A stretch of 23,299 bases of DNA from M3007 sp035299505. GTDB lineage: Bacteria; Bacteroidota; Bacteroidia; Chitinophagales; Saprospiraceae. Position numbers and translations under genes: made by a program. The notes under the pieces are model-generated. The model worked only from the letters and a program-made list of their open reading frames with translations. It was not told the origin of the DNA and did not search any database. Location: NCBI GenBank assembly GCA_035299505.1, contig DATGWL010000043.1, positions 1 to 23,299 of the forward strand, in the 5' to 3' direction. Shown piece by piece: positions 1-7,147 of the stretch (position 1 is the stretch's first letter; each line of letters starts with the position of its first letter).

Positions 1-167
1 GGCCAAAAACTTGTCCTTTTTCCGCCATTTTTCACCTTTTTTCAGTCACGTAACTCAGGCTATGCTTCTTCAAAAACGCAAAAACTGACGAAAAAAGCTC
101 AAATTTTTGACTCCGGCAGAAAATCCCCAACATGCTCTAAGGCACAAAGACACCCCCTTAGCGCCTT
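1..167. other. Non-coding 3' flank of the BNR-repeat gene
   Basis: No convincing gene is seen. The part nearest the stop codon of the minus-strand gene holds an inverted repeat (GCTCTAAGG at 134-142 and CCTTAGCGC at 156-164, one mismatch). On the minus strand this reads as octamer-like units such as CTTTGTGC and CTTAGAGC, related to the array at 19083-19245. A second weak inverted repeat pairs CTTTTTTCAGTCA near 35-47 with TGACGAAAAAAG near 86-97, with one bulged base. Neither is followed by a clear T-run on the minus strand, so terminator function is only possible. Confidence 0.4.
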
Positions 168-2780
168 TTACCTGGTGACCACCAGTTTTTGGGCGCTTAT
201 GACTTTGCCATTTGTACGGAGATAACCCACGTATACGCCTTGCGGAACATCCTGTAAATCAAGGGATTCTTCGTGCCGGCCGAAGCCTTTGAAAGCTTTA
301 CGGAATATTTGTTTGCCGGTTAAATCGCAAATAATAACCTCTGCCTGCTGACTGGACTTAAGGTTTTCTACCCGTATAAAAGCCTCTCCGGAAGCCGGAT
401 TTGGACTGATACTGAGGCTGGGCAGGGCATACCCGTTTGGGGTAAAGGTGCTGGAGTTTTGGCCCAGTTTGAGCGAGTCCAGTGGAAAAGTATGGATACT
501 CCGGGCAAAAGTGCCGGCCACCAGGGTTTGCTGCGCCGGATTGAAATCCAGATCATACACCGGAACAATCGGAATACCGGTTCCCAGGCGCTCCCAATGC
601 AATCCGCCGTTGGTAGTGCCATACACACCACCGTCGGTGGCAGCAAAAATGACACTGTCCTGATGCCCGGGCAATATCACCAGATCATTCACCGCCAGGT
701 TGGGCAAATCGCCGGAAATGGAGGTCCAGTTGGCGCCCAGGTCGTCAGACCGATGAATGCGTGGCGCAAAATCGTTGTTTTTATATCCTGTTTGACTCAC
801 AAAAATTCGGTTCGGATCGGCAGGCGAAGCTTTTACTGAAGATACGTACCTGTCTGGCAGTCCGGCCGAAATATTGGTCCAGTCTGATGTATTTGGATTA
901 CCCCGCCACACATTGGCATCGGTAGTGCCTACCAACAGGAGATTGGGATCCAGCGGACTTTCATGGAGGGTGGTAATGGTGTGGAAACGCGACCCGAAAA
1001 TGATGCCATCCGTCAGATCATCACTAATCGGAACCCATTCCGGCAAATGCCCTTCGCTCCGATAAATCCGGTAGGTGCCAGTGTACATTACATTGGCATC
1101 GTGCTGGCTAATGGCATATTGCATATCCCAATGCCGGCGGTCAGAGCCATCAATACCGTTGGTTGCCGGGTCAAAATTGCCGCCATCGGTTGTGCCGTAA
1201 ATAGAGCCGTTTTGAAATTCGTAATAAAAAATATTGGGGTTGGTGGGGTGGAATACCGCCTGAAAACCATCGCCGCCAAACACCGGGAGCCAGCTGTTCA
1301 GCAGAGCAGCATTACCTACACTGGTGCCGTTATCCTGCGCGCCTCCGTAATACACCTCGGGTTGATGGGGATTTACCGCTACCCGATAGAACTGTGTGGT
1401 TGGAATATTTTCTGCCCGTTCCCAGCTTTGGGCATTGTCCAAAGATCGGTACAGACCGCCATCTGTGGCCAGCAGGTATTGTTGTGCCCCCAGAAAAGCC
1501 ATGTCGTGGTGGTCGGCATGAACACCTTGTCCGAAACCAGCCGCCAGTTGCCAGGTTTCTCCGCCGTCAAGAGAGCGGTAGCTCTGAACACCGAGCAGCC
1601 AGATATCCTGGGCATTAAACGGGTTGATCCTGATTTTGCCAAAATACCAGGCAAAATTGCTTTGGAACCCAAAATCAAGCCCTTCACAAGGATTTTCATT
1701 CCAGGTTTGTCCGGCATCAAAAGATTCAAACAGTCCGGCAAATTCCAGGCTGGTATTGACATATGAAGCAAACAGGTGGTTTTCATTGGAAGGATCCATC
1801 GCCAGTCCAATCCGGCTGAATTCGCCATCAGGAAGTCCGCCTGCCAGTACATTCCAGGTATTACCACCGTCGGTAGATTTCCAGATGCGGGCATTTTCGC
1901 CGCTTACCACACTCTCCTGATTGTTGCGGATACGATCCCAGGCCGCTGCATAAAGGGTATTGGGATTGCCCGGTGTCAGCAGCATATCAATAATGCCGGT
2001 TTGATCAGAGATAAACAGTTTTTGTTGCCAGTTGCCGCCAGAGGAAGTGCCGGTGTAGAAACCGCGGTTATTGTTGCGCAAAAAAGGCAATCCCATAGCG
2101 CCTGCATACAAACGATTGGGCACGTTGGGGTCTACGATAATTTTGGAGATAATACCCTGATTTTCAAGTCCCAGATGGGTCCAGGTATCTCCATAATCCG
2201 AGCTCATCCAAATACCATCTCCTATAAACGGATAGCCGCTGATATTCGGGTCGCCGGTGCCGGCAAACACCACATTACCATGTGCCGGATCGAATGTAAT
2301 ATCTGCTATAGCCAGAAAGCTGTTACCATCGAATACAGGTTTCCAGTTTTGGCCGCCATCTTCTGTTTTCCAGATGCCGCCATGGGAATAACCAATCAGG
2401 ATCAAATCCGGGTTAAACGGGCTCACCGCAATGGTATTGATACGTGCGCCAATATTGGCCGGACCTTCCAGTTGCCAGGGAGCGCCAAAACCTTTGATGA
2501 CATCGCGCGACTGGGCGCTTAGCCGGGCCGATTTCAGGGCATCGGTGTAGGTTTTTACGTCAGGCGTGAAGTCGGGCCATTCCCGCAGGGCAAAAAACCA
2601 TTCTGCCGGGCGCAGGTTGGCGCTGTCTTTTTGTTCTTCCTGCGGCTCGATAGGAATTGTTGGCTGAGGAGGCGTTTGTTGTACATTTTTTAGCAAAAAA
2701 TACAAAAAGCCCAGTACTGCCGCACCAAGAACAAAAAGATTGCGGGCTGGAAATGCCGGTCGGGACTGACGTTGGAACAT
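168..2780 (-). CDS. Sortilin/BNR-repeat (VPS10-like) protein with T9SS C-terminal sorting domain
   Basis: From the ATG chosen here the protein has 870 residues. It starts with a hydrophobic stretch at about residues 14-30 (signal peptide or signal anchor, with no obvious cleavage site). It then has many BNR/Asp-box hairpins of the form S-x-D-x-G-x-T-W (for example TEDGGQNW, SSDYGDTW, RSLDGGETW, RSDDLGANW) typical of VPS10/sortilin-type beta-propellers. The last ~80 residues match a type IX secretion sorting domain: an SPNPASGEAFI start, an L-T-G-K-Q strand and a terminal KLVVTR. It is therefore probably exported by T9SS and attached to the cell surface or released. BNR folds occur in glycosidases and in adhesive proteins; I see no catalytic signature that decides between them. 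The frame is open upstream to a GTG at 2894. The ATG at 2780 is preferred because it begins the hydrophobic leader and a -7-type promoter box lies just upstream, inside the longer frame. Confidence 0.85.
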   Translation of the reverse strand: MFQRQSRPAFPARNLFVLGAAVLGFLYFLLKNVQQTPPQPTIPIEPQEEQKDSANLRPAEWFFALREWPDFTPDVKTYTDALKSARLSAQSRDVIKGFGAPWQLEGPANIGARINTIAVSPFNPDLILIGYSHGGIWKTEDGGQNWKPVFDGNSFLAIADITFDPAHGNVVFAGTGDPNISGYPFIGDGIWMSSDYGDTWTHLGLENQGIISKIIVDPNVPNRLYAGAMGLPFLRNNNRGFYTGTSSGGNWQQKLFISDQTGIIDMLLTPGNPNTLYAAAWDRIRNNQESVVSGENARIWKSTDGGNTWNVLAGGLPDGEFSRIGLAMDPSNENHLFASYVNTSLEFAGLFESFDAGQTWNENPCEGLDFGFQSNFAWYFGKIRINPFNAQDIWLLGVQSYRSLDGGETWQLAAGFGQGVHADHHDMAFLGAQQYLLATDGGLYRSLDNAQSWERAENIPTTQFYRVAVNPHQPEVYYGGAQDNGTSVGNAALLNSWLPVFGGDGFQAVFHPTNPNIFYYEFQNGSIYGTTDGGNFDPATNGIDGSDRRHWDMQYAISQHDANVMYTGTYRIYRSEGHLPEWVPISDDLTDGIIFGSRFHTITTLHESPLDPNLLLVGTTDANVWRGNPNTSDWTNISAGLPDRYVSSVKASPADPNRIFVSQTGYKNNDFAPRIHRSDDLGANWTSISGDLPNLAVNDLVILPGHQDSVIFAATDGGVYGTTNGGLHWERLGTGIPIVPVYDLDFNPAQQTLVAGTFARSIHTFPLDSLKLGQNSSTFTPNGYALPSLSISPNPASGEAFIRVENLKSSQQAEVIICDLTGKQIFRKAFKGFGRHEESLDLQDVPQGVYVGYLRTNGKVISAQKLVVTR

Positions 2781-2806
2781 ACGGAATGACTGATAAATGG
2801 TTGCGG

Positions 2807-2814
2807 CGAAGATA
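2807..2814 (-). promoter_or_regulatory. -7 promoter element of the BNR-repeat gene
   Basis: Read on the minus strand this is TATCTTCG followed by CC, close to the Bacteroidota -7 box TAnnTTTG. It ends 26 nt before the ATG at 2780. The best TTTG further upstream is 26 nt away, rather than the usual ~19-21, so the -33 element is uncertain. It supports the ATG start over the GTG at 2894. Confidence 0.5.
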
Positions 2815-3024
2815 CAATCTATTGCGCGCCCGCTTTCCTGCAAATGTGGGGCATTGATTATCTGCGTCAATTTCGGATAGGGGCATGAGAGCACTCACCC
2901 ACCCAAAGGCCGGTTTCACACGGCAAAATGCACCAATTATCATGTTGACCAAAGTTTCGCCAACCAGCGCGGGTCCAACGAGCGTCTTTCCTGACAACAG
3001 AGCACAATAACCAATTCCATACAT

Positions 3025-4728
3025 ATGCAAAAATTACTTCTTTACTTCGCCATCGGGCTGTTGCCCACGCTGCTGGCAGCCCAGCAGCCCTGCTCTAATC
3101 CCCAATCGAGCATTGACCTCAATGGAAACAACGTACGCGGTAGAATCCTGAACGGCGGCGATTTGTTTACCGACCTGCAATCCGGCCAGTTTATCCCCAA
3201 CCCGGATCCGCTGAGCAACTCAGAACCTTCTACCATTTTCGCTGCCGGACTTTGGCTGGGTGGTTTAGACGGTGGCAGCAACCTGAAACTGGCTACAACG
3301 GATTACAGAAGCAACAACAGGTTTGATTTCGCAGCGGGGCCTTTGAGTCCGGACGGCATTACCGACAACACAACCTGCTCAAACTGGGATCGTCATTTCC
3401 GGGTTACAGACGACGAAATTGTAGCTTTTCGGGCAGCCTTACCCTTGAGTGCTTCTGCATTAAAAACACAATTTCCTGGCATTGCCGGTTGGCCCGGTGT
3501 AGGGAATCCTCACTTCCAGGATATATACGGCTTCTCACTTCCGTTCAGTGATCAGGCACTGGCGCCATTTTATGATGAGAACAACGATGGACTTTATGAC
3601 CCGCTGAATGGCGATTACCCCGCAGTTCTGGTGCGCAGCATGGCGCCTTTTGTTCCATCCGAGATTGTATGGAATGTATTCAACGACGAAAAAGGAGGAG
3701 GTATCCACTCCAATAGCGGCGGGAAAGCCCTTCAAATGGAAATTCAGCTCACCTCCTGGACCTTTGATTGCCCCGATCAACCCGTGCTGAACAACACGAT
3801 TTTTACGGTTCATAAGCTCATCAACCGCGCTACTGAGATCAGCGACTCCACCTATATCGGCATTTGGGCAGATATTGATCTGGGTTGTTATCTCGACGAT
3901 TATGTAGGCTGCAACCCTGATTTGAATACCATTTTTGCCTATAATCAGGATGCTATAGACGGGAACCCAGGCGCCAACTGTCAGGGTACGCCAACTTTCG
4001 GCAACGCCCCACCGGTTCAAACCATCACCTACCTGAACCGTCCGATGGACAAGTTTATCGTGGGCAACGGCAACATTGGAGGGTCGCAGCCTCCAGGCAC
4101 CGCTGATCCACAAACACCGGCAGAATACTACAATTACCTCACCGGGCGTTGGCGCGACGGCTCGCCGCTTACGCAAGGCGGAAATGGTTATGGAGGCACT
4201 ACTCCGGTGGATCATCATTTTCCAGGCGATCCGGCAGATCCCAACGGCTGGAGCATGTGTTCAACCCTCTTGCCTTATGGTGATTTCAGGTTGATCAGTT
4301 CATCCAAAATTGGATTTCTGGGCCCCGGGCAAATAGAAGAACTGGTGCTTGCCTGGGCATTCCACCCCAATCCAGAGCTCCCATGCGGCCTGGGTACGGC
4401 CATGGCCGATGTACAAACCCTGCATAATATCTACGAAAACGGTTTCGACAATGTTTGCTCCGCCTTGAATACCTCCTTGCTTCCGGAAACAAGTATCAGC
4501 GTATCTCCTAATCCGGCTATTGACCAAGTAATTGTTTCTTTCCCGAACCACACGCCTGAATCCATCCGCATGTTCGATGCTCAGGGAAAAATGGTGCGGG
4601 AGATCAGCGCAGGATTGGAGATTTCACAAAACACTGTTTCCACTGCCGGTTTGCCTGCCGGACTTTACACGCTTCAATGGAATGGAAAAGCGGGCGTAGC
4701 GTCCCGCAAATTGGTGATTATGCGTTAG
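3025..4728 (+). CDS. Secreted T9SS-sorted protein of unknown function
   Basis: 567 residues. A clear Sec signal peptide is visible (MQKLLLYFAIGLLPTLLAAQ). The C-terminal ~75 residues form a type IX secretion sorting domain (ISVSPNPAIDQVIVSF, then LPAGLYTLQW and a terminal KLVIMR). Between them is a large globular region with many Asn, Asp and Gly and no domain I can name. A short acidic loop at about residues 184-198 (DENNDGLYDPLNGDY) resembles a calcium-binding Dx[DN]xDG loop. Such loops are common in large extracellular proteins of Saprospiraceae (recollection, not checked). Eight or more cysteines suggest disulfides after export. It is transcribed away from the BNR-repeat gene across a 244-bp gap and ends in a strong hairpin terminator. 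The product is likely surface-attached or released; no enzymatic role is claimed. Confidence 0.8.
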   Translation: MQKLLLYFAIGLLPTLLAAQQPCSNPQSSIDLNGNNVRGRILNGGDLFTDLQSGQFIPNPDPLSNSEPSTIFAAGLWLGGLDGGSNLKLATTDYRSNNRFDFAAGPLSPDGITDNTTCSNWDRHFRVTDDEIVAFRAALPLSASALKTQFPGIAGWPGVGNPHFQDIYGFSLPFSDQALAPFYDENNDGLYDPLNGDYPAVLVRSMAPFVPSEIVWNVFNDEKGGGIHSNSGGKALQMEIQLTSWTFDCPDQPVLNNTIFTVHKLINRATEISDSTYIGIWADIDLGCYLDDYVGCNPDLNTIFAYNQDAIDGNPGANCQGTPTFGNAPPVQTITYLNRPMDKFIVGNGNIGGSQPPGTADPQTPAEYYNYLTGRWRDGSPLTQGGNGYGGTTPVDHHFPGDPADPNGWSMCSTLLPYGDFRLISSSKIGFLGPGQIEELVLAWAFHPNPELPCGLGTAMADVQTLHNIYENGFDNVCSALNTSLLPETSISVSPNPAIDQVIVSFPNHTPESIRMFDAQGKMVREISAGLEISQNTVSTAGLPAGLYTLQWNGKAGVASRKLVIMR

Positions 4729-4752
4729 ATTTTGAGATGGAACGTGTCTTTT

Positions 4753-4788
4753 ATGCCCGGTCAGAACGCTGGCCGGGCATTATTATTT
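4753..4788 (+). terminator. Intrinsic terminator after the T9SS-sorted protein
   Basis: A 12-bp stem (ATGCCCGGTCAG at 4753-4764 against CTGGCCGGGCAT at 4769-4780, one G-T wobble) closes an AACG tetraloop. It is followed by the T-rich tail TATTATTT. It begins 24 bp after the stop codon and lies before the promoter of the next gene. Confidence 0.8.
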
Positions 4789-4807
4789 AGATAGCACAGG
4801 GTTGTTT

Positions 4808-4815
4808 TACCTTTG
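4808..4815 (+). promoter_or_regulatory. -7 promoter element of the alkylation-repair gene
   Basis: TACCTTTG is an exact match to the Bacteroidota -7 box TAnnTTTG. Only four bases (AACC) separate it from the ATG, so the transcript should start at or almost at the start codon. The -33 side is weak (TTTAG near 4786-4790). Confidence 0.6.
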
Positions 4816-4819
4816 AACC

Positions 4820-5500
4820 ATGATTACTCCGGAAGCTTACTACCACCTGGTGAAAGATACCTTTCGCCAACATGGCCGGGCTGATATTGCCCAGGATCAA
4901 ATGGCTTACATGCGCAATCAGTTCGAGTTTTTTGGGCTGAAAATGCCACAATGGACCCTGCTCTCCAAAGCCATTCACACCGAACAAGGCATACCGGAAG
5001 GCGAGAATTTATACCAGTTGGTGCGGCTGTGTTTTGAAGATGAACATCGCGAAATGCACTATTTCGCCCTCGAAACGCTGGAAAAAACCTTGAAAAAACA
5101 ACCGGCAAACTGCATTGATTTCCTGGAAGAACTCATCTGCACCCGCTCCTGGTGGGATACGGTGGATTGGATCAACAAGCTGGTAGGATTGCATTTCAAA
5201 AGATTTCCGGAACTCATACAACCCACCGTAGCGAGATGGATGGATTCCGGAAATTTCTGGCTGCAACGGGTATGTATGATTTTTCAGCTCACCTACCGCG
5301 ATAAAACCGACGAGACGTTGCTCTTCGACTGTGTACGCAAACTGGCCACGTCAAAAGAGTTTTTCCTGCAAAAAGGCGCAGGCTGGGCCCTTCGGCAATA
5401 CGGCAAAACCCGACCGGAAGCCGTTCGGGAGTTTCTGGCTAAAAATCCGGTTTCAGCCCTCACCAAAAGGGAGGCCATGAAGAGTCTTAAACCCGGGTAA
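4820..5500 (+). CDS. DNA alkylation repair protein, AlkD-type HEAT-repeat DNA glycosylase
   Basis: 226 residues, the usual length for the AlkC/AlkD family. The family removes positively charged alkylated bases (3-methyladenine, 7-methylguanine) from DNA using an all-helical HEAT-like fold in the cytoplasm. The family signature is clear: RSWWDTVDW around residues 109-117 and NFWLQRVCM around residues 145-153. Asp113 and Arg150 correspond to the Asp113 and Arg148 that line the base-binding cleft in Bacillus cereus AlkD (aligned from memory). The C-terminal helix-rich part with KEFFLQKGAGWALRQYGK is also typical. The start is set by a -7 box only four bases upstream, which implies a leaderless mRNA. 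The 3' end overlaps the 3' end of murA by 14 bp, tail to tail. Confidence 0.9.
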   Translation: MITPEAYYHLVKDTFRQHGRADIAQDQMAYMRNQFEFFGLKMPQWTLLSKAIHTEQGIPEGENLYQLVRLCFEDEHREMHYFALETLEKTLKKQPANCIDFLEELICTRSWWDTVDWINKLVGLHFKRFPELIQPTVARWMDSGNFWLQRVCMIFQLTYRDKTDETLLFDCVRKLATSKEFFLQKGAGWALRQYGKTRPEAVREFLAKNPVSALTKREAMKSLKPG

Positions 5501-6803
5501 TCTTGGCCCCGATAGCATTCAAACGCGTATCAATATGCTGATAACCGCGATCTATCTGGTGCACATTGTGGATAATACTCTTGCCTTTAGCGGATAACGC
5601 AGCAATCAGCAATGCCTGTCCGGCGCGAATATCCGGGGAGGTCATTTCAATGCCGCGAAGCGGATACTTGCGGTCCAACCCAATAACAGTGGCCCGGTGT
5701 GGGTCGCACAGGATAATCTGGGCGCCCATATCAATGAGCTTGTCGGTAAAGAACAGGCGGCTCTCAAACATTTTCTGGTGTACGAGTACGCTACCACGCG
5801 CCTGCGTGGCCGTAACGAGAATGATCGACATCAGATCCGGGGTGAAGCCGGGCCATGGCGCATCATAGATGGTCATGATGGAGCCGTCAATGAAGGTATG
5901 AATCTCGTAATGCTCCTGAGCCGGAATGTAGAGATCGTCGCCACGGCGCTCAATCTGAATGCCCAGTCGTTCAAAAGTGTAGGGTATGATACCAAGATGT
6001 TCCACACCCGCATTTTTGATCGTGATTTCGCTCTGCGTCATAGCCGCCAGCCCAATGAACGATCCAATTTCAATCATGTCCGGAAGGCAGCGGTGCTCGG
6101 TGCCACCCAGGTGTTGCACCCCTTCAATGTGCAGCAGGTTGGAGCCTATGCCCTGAATGTTGGCGCCCATGCGCTGGAGCATGCGGCAAAGTTGCTGCAC
6201 GTAGGGCTCACAAGCGGCATTGTAGATGGTGGTTCTGCCTTTGGTCAACACAGCCGCCATAATCACATTGGCCGTTCCGGTAACGGAAATCTCATCCATG
6301 TGCAGGTAGGTGCCTTGCAGGCCGCCAGCCGGTTGCTCTACATAATAAATATCTTTTACCTCGTCGTATTTAAACTCCGCACCCAGTTTCTGGAATCCAA
6401 GGAAGTGGGTATCGAGTCGGCGGCGACCAATTTTATCCCCGCCTGGTTTAGGAAGTGTAGCGCGGCCAAAACGAGCCAGCAGCGGACCGATAAGCATCAC
6501 GGAACCGCGCAGGCGCTGGGCATCGCGCATAAACTCGTCGGAGCGCAGGTAATTGATGTCTACCGTACCGGCACAAAACCGGTAAGTATCCGGCGCCAGT
6601 TTTTCCACCGTTACACCTAGTCCGCGCAATAACTCAATCAGTTTATTGACGTCCAGAATGTCCGGCACATTGGTGATGGTTACCGGATCATCGGTAAGCA
6701 GTACAGCAGATACGATTTGCAGCGCTTCATTTTTAGCGCCTTGTGGGTGGAGTTCTCCTTTCAATGGCTGTCCGCCAATGACTTCAAAGCTGTCGAGTTG
6801 CAT
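5487..6803 (-). CDS. murA: UDP-N-acetylglucosamine 1-carboxyvinyltransferase (MurA), Cys-to-Asp variant
   Basis: 438 residues, slightly longer than E. coli MurA (419). The enzyme transfers enolpyruvate from phosphoenolpyruvate to UDP-GlcNAc, the first committed step of peptidoglycan synthesis in the cytoplasm. Substrate-binding residues are visible: the QGAKNEAL motif (Lys24, Asn25), MRDAQRLRG near residue 92, Asp323 in PGFTPDL and DRGYQHID near the C-terminus. The catalytic loop reads PGGDKIGRRRLD, with Asp123 where E. coli has Cys115. The C115D form is known to be active and insensitive to fosfomycin, as in Mycobacterium tuberculosis MurA. The change may be common to Bacteroidota rather than special to this strain. 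The gene is monocistronic here and overlaps the alkylation-repair gene at its 3' end. Confidence 0.96.
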   Translation of the reverse strand: MQLDSFEVIGGQPLKGELHPQGAKNEALQIVSAVLLTDDPVTITNVPDILDVNKLIELLRGLGVTVEKLAPDTYRFCAGTVDINYLRSDEFMRDAQRLRGSVMLIGPLLARFGRATLPKPGGDKIGRRRLDTHFLGFQKLGAEFKYDEVKDIYYVEQPAGGLQGTYLHMDEISVTGTANVIMAAVLTKGRTTIYNAACEPYVQQLCRMLQRMGANIQGIGSNLLHIEGVQHLGGTEHRCLPDMIEIGSFIGLAAMTQSEITIKNAGVEHLGIIPYTFERLGIQIERRGDDLYIPAQEHYEIHTFIDGSIMTIYDAPWPGFTPDLMSIILVTATQARGSVLVHQKMFESRLFFTDKLIDMGAQIILCDPHRATVIGLDRKYPLRGIEMTSPDIRAGQALLIAALSAKGKSIIHNVHQIDRGYQHIDTRLNAIGAKITRV

Positions 6804-7147
6804 GTATGAACAGATGGTTAGACCAGGATTTTATTGGGAAAGGCGGGTAAAGGTAGAGAGGCTGTGGCATTTGCCATACGGAATGATGCGCTACGGGGCC
6901 CCGGGAAAGAAAAAAAGTTGAAAAATGATGTTTTATTTATCTATGAATTTTGTTTGGGCGTACACTTAGTGTATAAAACACAGAATCTTTTTTTTGACAA
7001 AAAACCCGTTTTAGCACTGCTATAATGAACTTTTTCAAAATTTTAGACCAGTCACAGGCACAGGTTTGAATGATTATTCCCACATTTGCCAGCTTTCAAA
7101 AGCCAAATGCCGGCAATTCTTATCCACCTTTTTAACTGTCTATCTGT
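6804..7147. other. Divergent intergenic region between murA and the TonB-dependent receptor
   Basis: 344 bp, AT-rich in the middle, with no gene seen. It holds the murA -7 box and a small inverted repeat TACAC-TTA-GTGTA at 6961-6973. A bulged hairpin (CATTTG..GCTTT against AAAGC-CAAATG) lies at 7083-7109 in the probable receptor leader. No clear TAnnTTTG box is seen on the + strand, so the receptor promoter is unassigned. Confidence 0.5.
6848..6855 (-). promoter_or_regulatory. -7 promoter element of murA
   Basis: On the minus strand this reads TACCTTTA followed by CC, one base off TAnnTTTG. It ends 44 nt upstream of the murA ATG. No clean -33 TTTG is seen at the expected distance. Confidence 0.4.

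Noticed and set aside
2781..2894. N-terminal extension of the BNR-repeat protein from the GTG at 2894
   Set aside because: The extension contains the probable -7 promoter box, begins with GTG and would place 38 extra residues before the hydrophobic leader.
5697..6620. Open frame (307 codons) on the plus strand
   Set aside because: Antisense to murA, with no family similarity; the murA frame is clearly the coding one.
6994..7026. TTGACA and TATAAT boxes before the TonB-dependent receptor
   Set aside because: Both are perfect E. coli sigma-70 boxes, but the spacer is 21 bp instead of about 17 and Bacteroidota primary sigma does not use this pattern; likely chance in AT-rich DNA.
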